From the NCBI GenBank assembly GCA_938003605.1, contig CALKYD010000096.1:1-12625 (forward strand): 12,625 nucleotides of DNA, read 5' to 3'. The translations under genes were made by a program, and so were the position numbers. Origin of the DNA: an uncultured Sulfolobales archaeon (GTDB lineage: Archaea > Thermoproteota > Thermoprotei_A > Sulfolobales > Desulfurococcaceae). Under the pieces are notes generated by a model. It was given only the letters and a program-made list of their open reading frames with translations. It had not been told where the DNA came from and did no database searches. Below are positions 1 through 5,927 of the stretch, piece by piece (the first letter of the stretch is position 1; each line of letters starts with the position of its first letter).

Positions 1-1
1 T

Positions 2-724
2 ATGATGAAGCGCCTGCTAGACTTCGTAGAATCATCTTCAAGCCAAGCAACGATCGTTGAGCGTGCGCCGGGTGAGAAAAGAGTCTTAAAGAAGTATTCG
101 GGAGGAATAGGGTTAATCAAGTGGTTTATAGTTAAAGCAGCTACAATACCCATGCCTCTATACCCTATAGCTTTTAATCCCAAAATTAGGATGCAGAGGG
201 AGCTGAGCTTTTTTGAACACATGAGTAAATACATGAAGATGCCTAAAATTTATGAAGTCTCATGGGATGAACTAAGCGTTGAAAGAGAGTATGTAGTAGG
301 CGAGTCCATATATAAGAGTAGTGAAGAGGAAGTCTTTAGAAAACTAGGTGAAGCCATAGGTATAGTGCACTCCCACGAGCGAGCTCTCGGAGACTCTAAG
401 TGCAGTAACTTCATAGAGTCTTCAAGTGGCGACGTCGTGATCGTTGATGCTGAACAAGCTATTGAAACTACTAACGTTGAGCACTACGCGTGGGATGTAA
501 TAGTTCTTGTAGCTACACTAGGTTATACAACCAACAATATATTGGATGTGAGGGGGTTTAAGAGTAAGGTGAAGTCCATTCTAGAAGGCTATGTAAGCAC
601 GTATAATACGAGTACTCTGAAGGCCATTGTAGATGATGCAGGGCTTAAAGCATTTCTCTTAATAACTACTCCAACACCCTTCAACTTCGTTGTTCTAGAA
701 GTAATTAAGGAAGTCGTAGCTTAA
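2..724 (+). CDS. Protein-kinase-fold protein, Bud32/LPS-kinase-like
   Basis: Probably a small atypical kinase of the Bud32/RIO/lipopolysaccharide-kinase type. Visible landmarks in order are a candidate ATP-binding lysine (K30 or K31 in VLKKY), a candidate helix-C glutamate (E67 in MQRELSFF), a hinge-like stretch near 93-103, a catalytic-loop-like GDSKCSNF (130-137, with D131 and N136), and a metal-binding aspartate D149 in VDAEQA where Bud32 has DFG-like residues. The usual His before Gly-Asp is Leu here. No glycine-rich loop is clear. A Trp-Asp at 164-165 fits the C-lobe aspartate. The length of 240 residues suits a minimal kinase. Two adjacent ATGs (2 and 5) can start it, but the window begins one base earlier, so the true start may lie outside. 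The gene stands alone before the dtdA promoter region. The substrate is unknown; it could phosphorylate a protein or small molecule, or be a regulatory ATPase. Confidence 0.7.
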   Translation: MMKRLLDFVESSSSQATIVERAPGEKRVLKKYSGGIGLIKWFIVKAATIPMPLYPIAFNPKIRMQRELSFFEHMSKYMKMPKIYEVSWDELSVEREYVVGESIYKSSEEEVFRKLGEAIGIVHSHERALGDSKCSNFIESSSGDVVIVDAEQAIETTNVEHYAWDVIVLVATLGYTTNNILDVRGFKSKVKSILEGYVSTYNTSTLKAIVDDAGLKAFLLITTPTPFNFVVLEVIKEVVA

Positions 725-798
725 TCGATCAGACGGGAGTTCTCGCTTCTTCATCGCGGAAGTACTCGTAAGCGGTGAGCTTCATCACTCCGCAAGTT
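724..798 (-). ncRNA. Candidate C/D box sRNA (2'-O-methylation guide)
   Basis: Reading the minus strand there is a perfect C box GTGATGA (788-782), a C'-like GCGATGA (757-751, one mismatch to RTGATGA) and a D box CTGA (732-729). C to D spans 60 bases, the usual size of archaeal C/D sRNAs. C and C' are 24 bases apart, which suits a guide plus D' plus loop. However, no good D' CTGA is visible, the C' to D spacing of 18 is long, and the terminal stem is weak. The D guide would be GAGAACTCCCGT (744-733), complementary to ACGGGAGTTCTC. Under the N+5 rule the modified base pairs with position 737. The TTTTAAAA at 824-831 lies about 27 bases before an expected minus-strand start near 800. The 3' end abuts the kinase stop codon. 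I recognised no target. Confidence 0.38.
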
Positions 799-823
799 CA
801 CTGAATGCAAGTAGCTTAAGTAC

Positions 824-831
824 TTTTAAAA
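824..831. promoter_or_regulatory. Self-complementary TATA box for dtdA (and possibly the sRNA)
   Basis: TTTTAAAA is its own reverse complement. Its centre (827.5) is 28 bases before the dtdA ATG at 856, which predicts leaderless transcription of dtdA. On the other strand it predicts a start near 800, about 12 bases before the C box of the candidate sRNA. Promoter direction in archaea depends on the flanking BRE; purines are present on both sides but neither BRE is decisive. Confidence 0.55.
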
Positions 832-855
832 CCTAGCGCAGCATTGAATTAATGC

Positions 856-1698
856 ATGGTAGATGAAGCCGGCATGGTCCTCGGAATAGCTTACTCAACT
901 ATAGATCCTGCTGGAACAGGCATAGCTAAGGCATTACTTAAGCTTTTGGATGGTAGGAAGTGTGGGGCTTGTAGAGGCGCTGTTGAATGTACTTGCATTG
1001 ATCATGTAGTTATGGCCGGCTTCAACGAGGAAGTCATATACTTTGACTTCCTGGAGGAAAGGCTTCCAGCAGATTCATACGTAGTCCTCTCAAGACACAG
1101 CAGCAGCCATGGAGTTAAGAGCTATACTGTGCACCATACTGGGAACATAGGTCCTGAGGCACTCTATGGTGGTAAGCCGTTTTCACTGGGAGTAGCTTAT
1201 CCAGAGGCTTCTCTAAGGCTGCTTAAGAGCCTTAAGAGGATAGCTGAGGAGCTTGGAAGGCTTGAACTCTACGAAGTATGCTATGAGGCAACACACCACG
1301 GTCCAACGGAAGTCAATAAACCACTAGCTTTCATTGAAATAGGGAGTGTAGAAGAAGACTGGAGCAATAGAGTGAACCACGAAGTAGTGGCATTGGCGGT
1401 AAGCGAACTAATTACGGAAGGAGTTATGAGTAATTGCATGCCTGTGCTCGGCGTGGGGGGAGGGCACTATCCTGAAAAGCACACTGAAAAAGCTCTAAGA
1501 GAAGGATATTGCTATGGCCACATAATAGCCAAGCACTCGTTGAGTAACATCTCATGGGAGATCTTGGAGAAAGCATTTAAAAGGACTTCGCTTCAGCCAG
1601 TTAAGATAATTGTGGAAAAGAAGGGGACGAAAGTCGGGCATAGGGAGTTACTGGAGGCATATGCGCATCACTGCAACTTATCCATAGATTACATATGA
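856..1698 (+). CDS. dtdA: D-aminoacyl-tRNA deacylase (DTD2/GEK1 family)
   Basis: Hydrolyses D-amino acids from mischarged tRNA in the cytoplasm, protecting translation. Family motifs run the whole length: STIDPAG (14-20) at the first strand, SRHSS (79-83), HHTGN (93-97), ATHHGPTEV (145-153), FIEIGSVEEDW (159-169), GGGHYPEK (201-208) and GHIIAKHS (221-228). The length of 280 residues is normal. The start at 856 fits leaderless transcription from the TATA box at 824-831. The in-frame ATG at 874 lies closer to the family N-terminus (MVLGIAYSTIDPAG) but has no Shine-Dalgarno motif, so it is second choice. The ATG at 852 is out of frame. Odd: residues 36-47 carry Cys-x2-Cys-x5-Cys-x-Cys followed by His50, which could be a small zinc site. 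The gene is monocistronic and converges on the CYTH gene. Confidence 0.96.
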   Translation: MVDEAGMVLGIAYSTIDPAGTGIAKALLKLLDGRKCGACRGAVECTCIDHVVMAGFNEEVIYFDFLEERLPADSYVVLSRHSSSHGVKSYTVHHTGNIGPEALYGGKPFSLGVAYPEASLRLLKSLKRIAEELGRLELYEVCYEATHHGPTEVNKPLAFIEIGSVEEDWSNRVNHEVVALAVSELITEGVMSNCMPVLGVGGGHYPEKHTEKALREGYCYGHIIAKHSLSNISWEILEKAFKRTSLQPVKIIVEKKGTKVGHRELLEAYAHHCNLSIDYI

Positions 1699-1764
1699 GA
1701 TCTCTTCATAACTTCTCATGATGCTGCACTACTAGTTCCGCAAAGGCTTAACGGGATTAGCGCA

Positions 1765-2292
1765 CTAACGCCAAGTTGATTGGAGGAGCTCGAAGTACGT
1801 TTTCTCAACAACTTCATACCTGATCTTTAAATTCCTCAGGAAATCCTCTATGTACTCCCTCTCGCCCTCGACTTCCATGAATAACCCTAAGTTGCTTAAG
1901 TAATCTACTGTAACTAAAGTGTTGAAGCACTTAAATAAGCTCCTCTCCTTCGATATCACGGCTAAGACTTTGAATCCTAGAGCTTCAAGTATTTCAACTA
2001 TTTCTTTCCCACTGACTTCGACTTCTAACTCGAGCCTCTCCTTAAATGCTCCGCCGAGCCTTCTCCCCTTATACGTTACGAAGTACTTGGTTTTACCTGT
2101 GGATGTGCTGACTTCCTCTCTAACTCTGATGGCTTCATCTAGGCTTGACATATTTATACATGGGTGGGTGAAGTAGTAGTCGTTGTGGATTACGTCGCCT
2201 AACGCTGTGCACCCGCTGCTCCTTAATGCATTGAAGGCCTCACTACGTTCGACATCGATGAGCCTTACCTTTACTTCAGTCTCAAGCCTCAA
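1765..2292 (-). CDS. CYTH-domain protein (CyaB class IV adenylyl cyclase / triphosphatase type)
   Basis: A triphosphate-tunnel enzyme. The family acts on triphosphate substrates with divalent metal and includes class IV adenylyl cyclases and inorganic or thiamine triphosphatases. The EXEXK signature is E4, E6, K8. Further tunnel residues are visible in order: HNDYYF (36-41), R56 and R58 in AIRVRE, K75 in TYKG, alternating acids in KERLELEVEV (84-93), KERSLF (115-120), D130, acids in MEVEGE (139-144) and K164. The length of 175 residues is typical and no catalytic position looks lost. The HNDYYF stretch favours the CyaB-like subgroup, but cAMP synthesis cannot be separated from triphosphatase activity by sequence. 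It starts with TTG one base after the deacetylase stop and has a strong GGAGGG upstream (2307-2302). It is last in the five-gene minus-strand operon. Confidence 0.9.
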   Translation of the reverse strand: MRLETEVKVRLIDVERSEAFNALRSSGCTALGDVIHNDYYFTHPCINMSSLDEAIRVREEVSTSTGKTKYFVTYKGRRLGGAFKERLELEVEVSGKEIVEILEALGFKVLAVISKERSLFKCFNTLVTVDYLSNLGLFMEVEGEREYIEDFLRNLKIRYEVVEKTYFELLQSTWR

Positions 2293-2293
2293 C

Positions 2294-3346
2294 TCACTTT
2301 ACCCTCCAATACTTAGAGAGAATTGCTATAGTCTCTTTATAGATGCTCATGGCTTCACCAAGTATTCCCGGAGGAGTTCTCGAGCCTCCGCTAGCTATAG
2401 GCTCCTCTATGGAAGCTAAGGCTGCAACGAATGCCGGCAATCCTTCCTCAAGCCCTGCTCCATACCCTCCTTCAAGCACTATGAAAGCGGGCTTACTCAG
2501 TGAATTGATCAACTTACCGAGCCCGTAAAAGGCCTTCGCTGTATACCTCAGCTCTGTAAGACCATCATTTACGTATCCATCAAACCCCGCTGACACAAGC
2601 ACTACCTCAGGATCGTATTGTTTAGCTAAGTCAGTGATAGTATTGAACCATAGGCTGAGAGCGTCATCGCCGCTTAAAGGAGGTAAAACTATGTTTACAT
2701 TATAACCCTCCCCCCTGCCAAGCCCTATTTCATTGATGCGCCCAGTGAATGGGTATAGAGTTCTGGGGTCTTGATGAATGTCGATTAGCATAACTTGATC
2801 TGTTTCATAAAATATCTCTTGAGTGCCATTGCCGTGGTGTGCATCGAAATCAATTATTAGGATGCCGCTAACTCCGCGCTCAATAAGGCTGGATGCAGCT
2901 AAAGCAATGTTGTTAAATATGCAGAATCCCTGAGTGAGGGCCCCTAAAGCCTTACCCCCTCTACCAGCGTGATGGCCGGGTGGCCTAAGTACGGCGAAGT
3001 ATGTGCTTCGATCATTGTATGCTTTTAGAGCGTAACTAACCGCCGTCCCTATTGAGTATTTTAAGGCATTTAAAGTGGTTCTAGATACGTACGTATCTGG
3101 ATCTATCTCGCATGGAGCCTTATTCAATAATTCCTTAACGTAATCAACGTATCCTTTAGCGTGTACTTTAAGGGCTTCATCTATTTCACCTTCGATCGGT
3201 AAATGCCAATTGATGGAGCTCTTTAAGCCATGCCTAGCCAGGCCCGTTAACACTCTCCGCATTCTCCCAGGGTTCTCCGGGTGCCTAATGTGGGGGCTGT
3301 GGTTTAACCTAAATACATCGCTGTAAACTAAGTTAACATTGCTCAA
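2294..3346 (-). CDS. Histone deacetylase family (class II / acetylpolyamine-type) hydrolase
   Basis: A zinc-dependent amidohydrolase of the HDAC/AcuC/AphA superfamily that removes acetyl groups from lysine side chains or polyamines. The active site is complete: RHPENPGRM (21-29), RPPGHHA (121-127) with the His125-His126 dyad, FCIFNN (141-146), zinc ligands D168 and H170 in DFDAHHGNG, zinc ligand D256 in SAGFDGY, and the transition-state tyrosine Y295 in LEGGYG. The length of 350 residues is typical. The start is TTG at 3346, one base after the stop of the binding-protein gene, with GGTGGT about six bases upstream; translation from here gives the expected VYSDVF strand. Archaeal substrates could be acetylated chromatin proteins such as Alba, acetylpolyamines or other acetyl compounds. 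The operon position behind an oxyanion ABC transporter does not identify the substrate. Confidence 0.94.
   Translation of the reverse strand: MSNVNLVYSDVFRLNHSPHIRHPENPGRMRRVLTGLARHGLKSSINWHLPIEGEIDEALKVHAKGYVDYVKELLNKAPCEIDPDTYVSRTTLNALKYSIGTAVSYALKAYNDRSTYFAVLRPPGHHAGRGGKALGALTQGFCIFNNIALAASSLIERGVSGILIIDFDAHHGNGTQEIFYETDQVMLIDIHQDPRTLYPFTGRINEIGLGRGEGYNVNIVLPPLSGDDALSLWFNTITDLAKQYDPEVVLVSAGFDGYVNDGLTELRYTAKAFYGLGKLINSLSKPAFIVLEGGYGAGLEEGLPAFVAALASIEEPIASGGSRTPPGILGEAMSIYKETIAILSKYWRVK
2302..2307 (-). promoter_or_regulatory. Shine-Dalgarno site deciding the TTG start of the CYTH gene
   Basis: GGAGGG on the minus strand lies inside the last codons of the upstream deacetylase gene, nine bases before the TTG at 2292. 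It supports TTG as a real start and suggests independent ribosome loading at this junction. Confidence 0.7.
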
Positions 3347-3347
3347 G

Positions 3348-4256
3348 CTACCACCAGCACCTGCTTTTAACGTGAGACAGAGTACTATTTCGTTTCAACA
3401 TTAAAGCTCTATTTAAGTGGCTTAGATGGCCAGCAATGTAGTCGTGAACTTCGTTAATTGAAGTCAGATACCCTAGTTCCCTGAGCTTATCTTTAACAAA
3501 GCTATCTTTAGCTAGGAGCTCTACGAATTCTTTAGCCAGGTTCTTGTTCTTAGAGTTTGCAGTTACGTAAGCTACTTGGCTATGTACGTGGAATTCGTAC
3601 CCGCACTTCCATGGGTATATAGGCTCAGCAACTCCTCTCAAGTCATCCCTATATATATGCCATAGAAAGGCTGCATCAATTCCCCCAAACTTAAGCAGCA
3701 TAAGTAGCTCTTGAGCATCCCTCGCTTGAACCACTACTTTGCTCAATAGCTTATCTCTGTTAGCTGATTGATTAATTATGTAGTAAGCCTCTGCACCTAT
3801 TGGAGCCACCTTAGGGTTAGCCACCCCTATTTTAACGTCGAGCAAGGCTAAGTCATCGACACATTTAACTACTGAGCTTAAGTCATCTCTAACGAAAAGT
3901 GCTGGGAGAACGTATGCAAAGTTAACTACAGACTCGGGAACTACTAGTCCGCGGGCTGCAGCGACTTCACCAAATTCACTTGAAGCAAACACAACTACAT
4001 CAGCTTGAACACCTGCTTCTAGCTTAGCTAGGATAGTTCCGGAAGCTGCGTAGTCCACGAGTGCTTTAACGCTGAAAAGCTCTTTAAATCTCTCAATAGT
4101 TAAATCGACAATGGGCTTGCTTGCGGGTGCTGCTATAATGTGGATTACAATATTCCTCTCCTCGTTAACCTGGCTTAAGTAGAGGAATTCAAGGACTGCT
4201 AGTGAAGACGCTGTAGCCAGCAGTAATAGTATGTATAAGTCAAGAGGCTTTTTCAA
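3348..4256 (-). CDS. ABC transporter substrate-binding protein, molybdate/tungstate (ModA) type
   Basis: Captures an oxyanion, most likely molybdate or tungstate, outside the cell and delivers it to the permease encoded two genes upstream. An N-terminal hydrophobic segment (8-28) is followed by a charged linker and the mature domain. This has no lipobox cysteine, so it is probably a membrane anchor or an uncleaved signal. ModA-like landmarks are the IIAAPASKPIV strand (40-50), ASGTILAKLEAG (71-82), ADVVVFAS (85-92), IGVANPKVAPIG (143-154) and GGIDAAFLW (191-199). C132 and C218 could form a disulphide. Odd: the fold should end near LGYLTS (261-266), yet about 35 more residues follow, rich in His, Lys and Arg and ending Cys-Trp-Trp. 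It starts with TTG at 4256, overlapping the ATPase gene by 17 bases with GGTG upstream. Sulphate or another anion remains possible. Confidence 0.8.
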   Translation of the reverse strand: MKKPLDLYILLLLATASSLAVLEFLYLSQVNEERNIVIHIIAAPASKPIVDLTIERFKELFSVKALVDYAASGTILAKLEAGVQADVVVFASSEFGEVAAARGLVVPESVVNFAYVLPALFVRDDLSSVVKCVDDLALLDVKIGVANPKVAPIGAEAYYIINQSANRDKLLSKVVVQARDAQELLMLLKFGGIDAAFLWHIYRDDLRGVAEPIYPWKCGYEFHVHSQVAYVTANSKNKNLAKEFVELLAKDSFVKDKLRELGYLTSINEVHDYIAGHLSHLNRALMLKRNSTLSHVKSRCWW

Positions 4257-4968
4257 TTAAAGCACCACGCCCTAAGAGCTCCTTTACATAAATCCTTGGC
4301 TCACCTAAGTAGGCTATTCTCCCTTCACTGAGTACAGCAACTTTATTAACTATCGACAGGTCATTAACGTCGTTAGTCGCCATTACTACAGCGAAGTCAT
4401 TCATTGATGATAGCAGCTTCTTTAGCTCAGTTCTTAGGGCTTCCCTAAACTCAGGATCTATGTTGCTGAAGGGCTCATCTAGCACCAAGATCTTTGGGTG
4501 CAATGCTAGGGCTCTAGCTAGTGCAACTCTCTGTTTTTGGCCGCCTGATAGCTCCCTAGGGTACTTATCCTTAAATTCGCTCATTTCAACTAACTTAAGT
4601 ACTTCAGTAACTCTCTTCATTAACTCACTATTTGAGAGCCCTAATGGCTTCAGGGCATACGCTACGTTTTCATAAACGCTCATGTGGGGGTAGAGTAAGT
4701 AGTTTTGAGGCACATAGCCTACCCCCCTCCTTCCTGGAGGTACATTAATTGCTATATGGCCTTTCGATGCCTTAAAGACTGTTGTTCCATTAATCTCTAT
4801 GCAGCCTTCTTCTGGGAGCACTATGCCCACTATGGATTTCAATAGGGTGGTTTTCCCAGAGCCGTTGCGCCCAAGTATGGCGATCCAACCCCCTCTTTCA
4901 ACGTACATAGACTTTACTAAAAGCTTGAAGTCTCGATAGCTCTTCACCAGTTCTTTAATGACTAGCAT
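4240..4968 (-). CDS. ABC transporter ATPase, molybdate/tungstate-type
   Basis: Powers the adjacent permease from the cytoplasmic side. The order is canonical: Walker A GRNGSGKT (33-40, K39), Q-loop YVPQNY (85-90, Q88), signature LSGGQ (140-144), and Walker B LVLDEP (161-166) with catalytic E165. The H-loop reads MATND (196-200), so the switch histidine expected at position 199 is Asn; the codon on the minus strand is AAC. The length of 242 residues means there is no C-terminal TOBE or regulatory domain such as ModC/WtpC usually carry, so substrate inhibition through that domain is absent. The ATG start at 4968 lies 14 bases inside the permease gene and follows a G-rich Shine-Dalgarno (GGGGGGAG). 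The operon partners make a ModABC/WtpABC-type importer most likely. Confidence 0.9.
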   Translation of the reverse strand: MLVIKELVKSYRDFKLLVKSMYVERGGWIAILGRNGSGKTTLLKSIVGIVLPEEGCIEINGTTVFKASKGHIAINVPPGRRGVGYVPQNYLLYPHMSVYENVAYALKPLGLSNSELMKRVTEVLKLVEMSEFKDKYPRELSGGQKQRVALARALALHPKILVLDEPFSNIDPEFREALRTELKKLLSSMNDFAVVMATNDVNDLSIVNKVAVLSEGRIAYLGEPRIYVKELLGRGALIEKAS

Positions 4969-5737
4969 CAGTGGGCTCCCCCCACAATGAGTTGACTGCA
5001 GCTACTACTGCTACCCCTATAATCATTGATAATAGTATTAGGGCTAACGCTAGTGTGAAGTCTCCTGAGCCAATGGCTATATAGATTGTTGTTGGGAGAG
5101 TGGATGTTTTGAATAACGTAGCTCCAGCAACCATGACTGTTGCCCCAAAGTCTGTGAAGGCCCTTAGAAACCCCATTAGATATGATGCTAGCAACCCTCT
5201 TCTAGACATAGGTATCACGACGTTAATTAATGTACTAAACCAGCTGTGCCCTAGGGCTCTAGACAGCTCTTCGTAATCTACGTCCAGGCCGCTAAACACT
5301 CCCTTCAGCGAAGTCGTCATAACTGAAGTAGCTATCAGTGTTTGAACTAGGACTATCCCCTTAGCATTGTAAACTATGTTCAGCAAGTCATTTAACGCTC
5401 TTCCGGGAGGCGTCTTCAGTAACGTGAAGAGCATTAGTGTGCCTAAGGCAACTGGAGACATGGATATTGGGGAGGCTACTAACACGTCTAGCGCCATCCT
5501 TAGCTTAAATCTACATCTAGCTAAGGCGTAAGCAAGCGGGATTGAGATCGCTAAAGCAATTATGGATGACAGTGTTGCTGTAGCGAAGCTAAGTTTAATT
5601 GCGAAGAGAGCTTCACTAGACAGCAGGGCTCTCGTAAAGCCACCTATCGATGTACTTAGCAACAAGCTTGCAACAATGTAGGTAGCTAAGGCTAACGCGA
5701 TGCATGTCGTTAACGTTAGCCACTTAGATTCCTTCAC
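4955..5737 (-). CDS. ABC transporter permease, molybdate/tungstate (ModB/WtpB) type
   Basis: The membrane channel subunit of the importer, presumably a homodimer. About six hydrophobic segments are visible (roughly 7-27, 45-73, 83-107, 126-142, 183-206, 227-250). The cytoplasmic coupling (EAA) loop spans about 154-190 with YEELSRALG (155-163) and IPMSRRGLL (175-183), followed by FRAFTDFGATVMVAG-like sequence (from 191) that is characteristic of the ModB/CysT/WtpB group. The length of 260 residues is usual. The start is GTG at 5737, preceded by a run of six Gs (5750-5745) at good Shine-Dalgarno spacing. It is the first gene of the five-gene operon; a TATA-like GTAATTAAAG lies at 5774-5783. The oxyanion is inferred from the family and the neighbouring binding protein. 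Confidence 0.9.
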   Translation of the reverse strand: MKESKWLTLTTCIALALATYIVASLLLSTSIGGFTRALLSSEALFAIKLSFATATLSSIIALAISIPLAYALARCRFKLRMALDVLVASPISMSPVALGTLMLFTLLKTPPGRALNDLLNIVYNAKGIVLVQTLIATSVMTTSLKGVFSGLDVDYEELSRALGHSWFSTLINVVIPMSRRGLLASYLMGFLRAFTDFGATVMVAGATLFKTSTLPTTIYIAIGSGDFTLALALILLSMIIGVAVVAAVNSLWGEPTDASH

Positions 5738-5773
5738 ACCAAAGCCCCCCGCAGTCCATAGATATGCAGGTTT

Positions 5774-5783
5774 GTAATTAAAG
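5774..5783 (-). promoter_or_regulatory. Probable TATA box of the ABC transporter operon
   Basis: The minus strand reads CTTTAATTAC, with its centre about 42 bases before the GTG at 5737. This predicts a start near 5753 and a short leader that includes the G-run Shine-Dalgarno site. Confidence 0.45.
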
Positions 5784-5819
5784 TAATGTTACTGAAAACT
5801 AAAATAACTATTGTTAAGC

Positions 5820-5842
5820 ATTAAGGGACTTCCAGCCTTAAT
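5820..5842. repeat. Inverted repeat between divergent promoters
   Basis: ATTAAGG (5820-5826) and CCTTAAT (5836-5842) are perfect 7-base inverted arms around a 9-base spacer. The repeat lies between the leftward TATA box (5774-5783) and the rightward one (5877-5890), so it may be an operator for the ABC operon, the protease gene or both. Confidence 0.45.
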
Positions 5843-5876
5843 CCAATGATTGAACTGACTTAAGCCCTTGCAAAGC

Positions 5877-5890
5877 ATTTAACTTAAATA
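5877..5890 (+). promoter_or_regulatory. Probable TATA box of the subtilisin gene
   Basis: TTTAACTTAAATA is an AT-rich TATA-like element ending 37 bases before the ATG at 5928. It predicts a start around 5907-5914. That would exclude the GTG at 5892 from the transcript and leaves GAGG (5913-5916) near the 5' end. Confidence 0.45.
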
Positions 5891-5927
5891 TGTGTACAGT
5901 AACTCCTATGCTGAGGCGAAGTATTTG

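Noticed and set aside
852..854. ATG four bases before the chosen dtdA start
   Set aside because: Out of frame with the deacylase.
1699..1764. Second C/D box candidate (CATGATGC) between dtdA and the CYTH gene
   Set aside because: The C-like box is imperfect and no D box lies at a proper distance.
5892..5894. GTG as the subtilisin start
   Set aside because: It would place 12 polar residues before a complete signal peptide and lies about two bases after the TATA-like element, so it is probably not transcribed.
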